Shown here one piece after another: positions 33,026 to 34,089 of a DNA stretch of 34,089 nucleotides. How positions within the stretch are numbered: position 1 is the stretch's first letter; every line of letters begins with the position of its first letter. Both the position numbers and the translations under genes were made by a program. The stretch lies in assembly GCA_002733105.1 (NCBI GenBank), contig NVUI01000011.1, forward strand, positions 6,387 to 40,475, in the 5' to 3' direction. Origin of the DNA: Methylophaga sp. GTDB taxonomy: Bacteria; Pseudomonadota; Gammaproteobacteria; Nitrosococcales; Methylophagaceae. The notes under the pieces were generated by a model. That model was not told where the DNA came from. It did no database searches and was given only the letters and a program-made list of their open reading frames with translations.

Positions 33026-34089
33026 TGATGCAACAGCGACAATGTGTAATTCTTCAGGGTGATGTAGATTGGTGTCGATCTTCAGCCAAAACACTGTTGG
33101 CAGGCTTTGATCCAGACAATATTCTAGTTGTGCCAGACAAGCAAGCTCAAAGCCAGCTTGGTAAAGAATTTGATGTTGTTATTTTTGATGCTCAACAACA
33201 ATTTTCCCCTAATCATCTTGGCATTATTATCGGGACAGTCAAAGCCGGTGGTGTACTTATTTTGTTGTTATCAGCTCAACCATCATCAAGTTTATTTTTA
33301 CAACGTTTTAACCAGATCGCTACTGATTACAAACAACATGATTGTTTTCATATCGTGTGTCAGGGTGAAGCTTTACCTGAGTTATCGATCACAACACAGA
33401 CGGCTAATATTAATTCAACTTATCAAACAGATGATCAGCAACAGGCTGTTGCTGCTATTTTAAAGGTAGTACATGGTCATCGACGACGACCATTAGTGTT
33501 ATCAGCTGATCGTGGCAGAGGAAAGTCTGCTTCATTAGGTATTGCCGCTGCCCAGTTAATCAATGAAGGTAAGCAAACAATTTTGGTTACAGCCCCTAGT
33601 TTAACGATTGCTAGCACTGTGTTTGAGCATGCCGCCAGATTATTAGCTGATGCAACTGTCTCTACGGGTCTGATTTCACTGCAGGGTGCTGAAATTAAAT
33701 TTGTGGCACCTGATGCCTTGATTGAATCAGATCAAAAGGCTGATTTATTGTTGGTGGATGAGGCTGCAGCTATTCCAGCTTCAATATTGGCACCACTATT
33801 ACACAAATATTCACGTATTGTTTTTGCCACCACCTTACATGGTTATGAAGGCACAGGACAAGGTTTTGCCATCCGATTTCAGCAGATACTTGAACAGCAG
33901 ACACCTGATTGGCAACACTGTCAGATGAAGACGCCCATTCGTTGGGCAGAAAACGATATGTTAGAAGCTTTTAGTTTTCAGTCTTTATTGCTTGATGCTA
34001 TGCCGGTAGCAGAGGAATTAGTTTCAGATTGTCAGCTTGAAGTATGTGCTTTTGAACGAATTGATCGGAAACAGCTGATTGATGATGAA
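33025..34089 (+). CDS. tmcA: tRNA(Met) cytidine acetyltransferase TmcA (3' truncated)
   Basis: TmcA acetylates the wobble cytidine of elongator tRNA(Met) to ac4C using acetyl-CoA and ATP-driven helicase action. The frame is open through the window end (355 codons, no stop), so only about half of the protein is seen. The seen part contains an N-terminal DUF1726-like region, the Walker A LSADRGRGKSASLGIAAA, TILVTAPSLT, the Walker B LLVDEAAAIPASIL, and ATTLHGYEGTGQGF. These are diagnostic for the TmcA/Kre33 helicase module. The GNAT acetyltransferase domain lies beyond the window. The start is ATG 33025 overlapping the slyX stop, or ATG 33028. Confidence 0.95.
   Translation, partial: MMQQRQCVILQGDVDWCRSSAKTLLAGFDPDNILVVPDKQAQSQLGKEFDVVIFDAQQQFSPNHLGIIIGTVKAGGVLILLLSAQPSSSLFLQRFNQIATDYKQHDCFHIVCQGEALPELSITTQTANINSTYQTDDQQQAVAAILKVVHGHRRRPLVLSADRGRGKSASLGIAAAQLINEGKQTILVTAPSLTIASTVFEHAARLLADATVSTGLISLQGAEIKFVAPDALIESDQKADLLLVDEAAAIPASILAPLLHKYSRIVFATTLHGYEGTGQGFAIRFQQILEQQTPDWQHCQMKTPIRWAENDMLEAFSFQSLLLDAMPVAEELVSDCQLEVCAFERIDRKQLIDDE

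Noticed and set aside
33128-33928. Open frames on the plus strand overlapping the right end of the window
   Set aside because: They are out-of-frame shadows of the truncated tmcA gene, whose frame runs from 33025 to the window edge and carries all the TmcA motifs.

Overview
The window is an AT-rich chromosomal segment from a gammaproteobacterium. The core clusters rph-rdgB-hemW, yicC, gmk-rpoZ-spoT-ridA-recG-ubiC-ubiA, bioBFHCD, metH and slyX-tmcA are all of gammaproteobacterial type. A PEP-CTERM sorting tail, several c-di-GMP proteins and an integron-like stretch suggest an environmental, probably aquatic, organism. A Methylophaga/Cycloclasticus-like (Piscirickettsiaceae) origin is only a guess. 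No rRNA, tRNA or CRISPR array was seen.

Layout. 1-199 is the tail of a Y1-type (REP-associated or IS200-like) transposase. 480-2991 holds an AhpD-like protein and a degenerate-GGDEF/EAL phosphodiesterase. On the minus strand from 6245 to 3085 runs rph, rdgB, a lipoprotein with a transglutaminase-like triad, and hemW. Divergent from it is yicC, which converges on a PEP-CTERM protein across a clean bidirectional terminator. From 8070 to 16697 is a long plus-strand block: gmk, rpoZ, spoT, ridA, recG, ubiC, ubiA, then a soluble chemoreceptor-tip-like protein overlapping an ODP-type di-iron beta-lactamase-fold protein. Facing it on the minus strand are comF, a GAF-GGDEF diguanylate cyclase and a small K+ channel. 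19003-23477 is the overlapping biotin operon bioB-F-H-C-D.

23664-25439 is the most unusual part. It holds four small plus-strand genes (DUF2164, isochorismatase-like hydrolase, cold-shock protein, GFA-type zinc protein). Hairpins with integron attC architecture follow the first three stop codons by 4-13 nt. No integrase is in view, so it resembles a cluster of attC sites lacking an integrase (CALIN).

The rest holds a GST-like protein and a DUF4139 secreted protein on the minus strand, a gap with a probable RND-transporter remnant, a PilZ protein, metH, slyX, and tmcA, which runs off the end.

Together the window combines housekeeping functions (nucleotide-pool cleaning, RNA processing, ppGpp metabolism, ubiquinone, biotin and methionine synthesis) with a dispersed c-di-GMP set (EAL, GGDEF, PilZ) and a candidate oxygen-sensing chemotaxis pair. 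Several starts were moved on ribosome-binding-site or family-length grounds: hemW, yicC, ridA, the ODP gene, bioF, bioH, csp, DUF4139 and metH.
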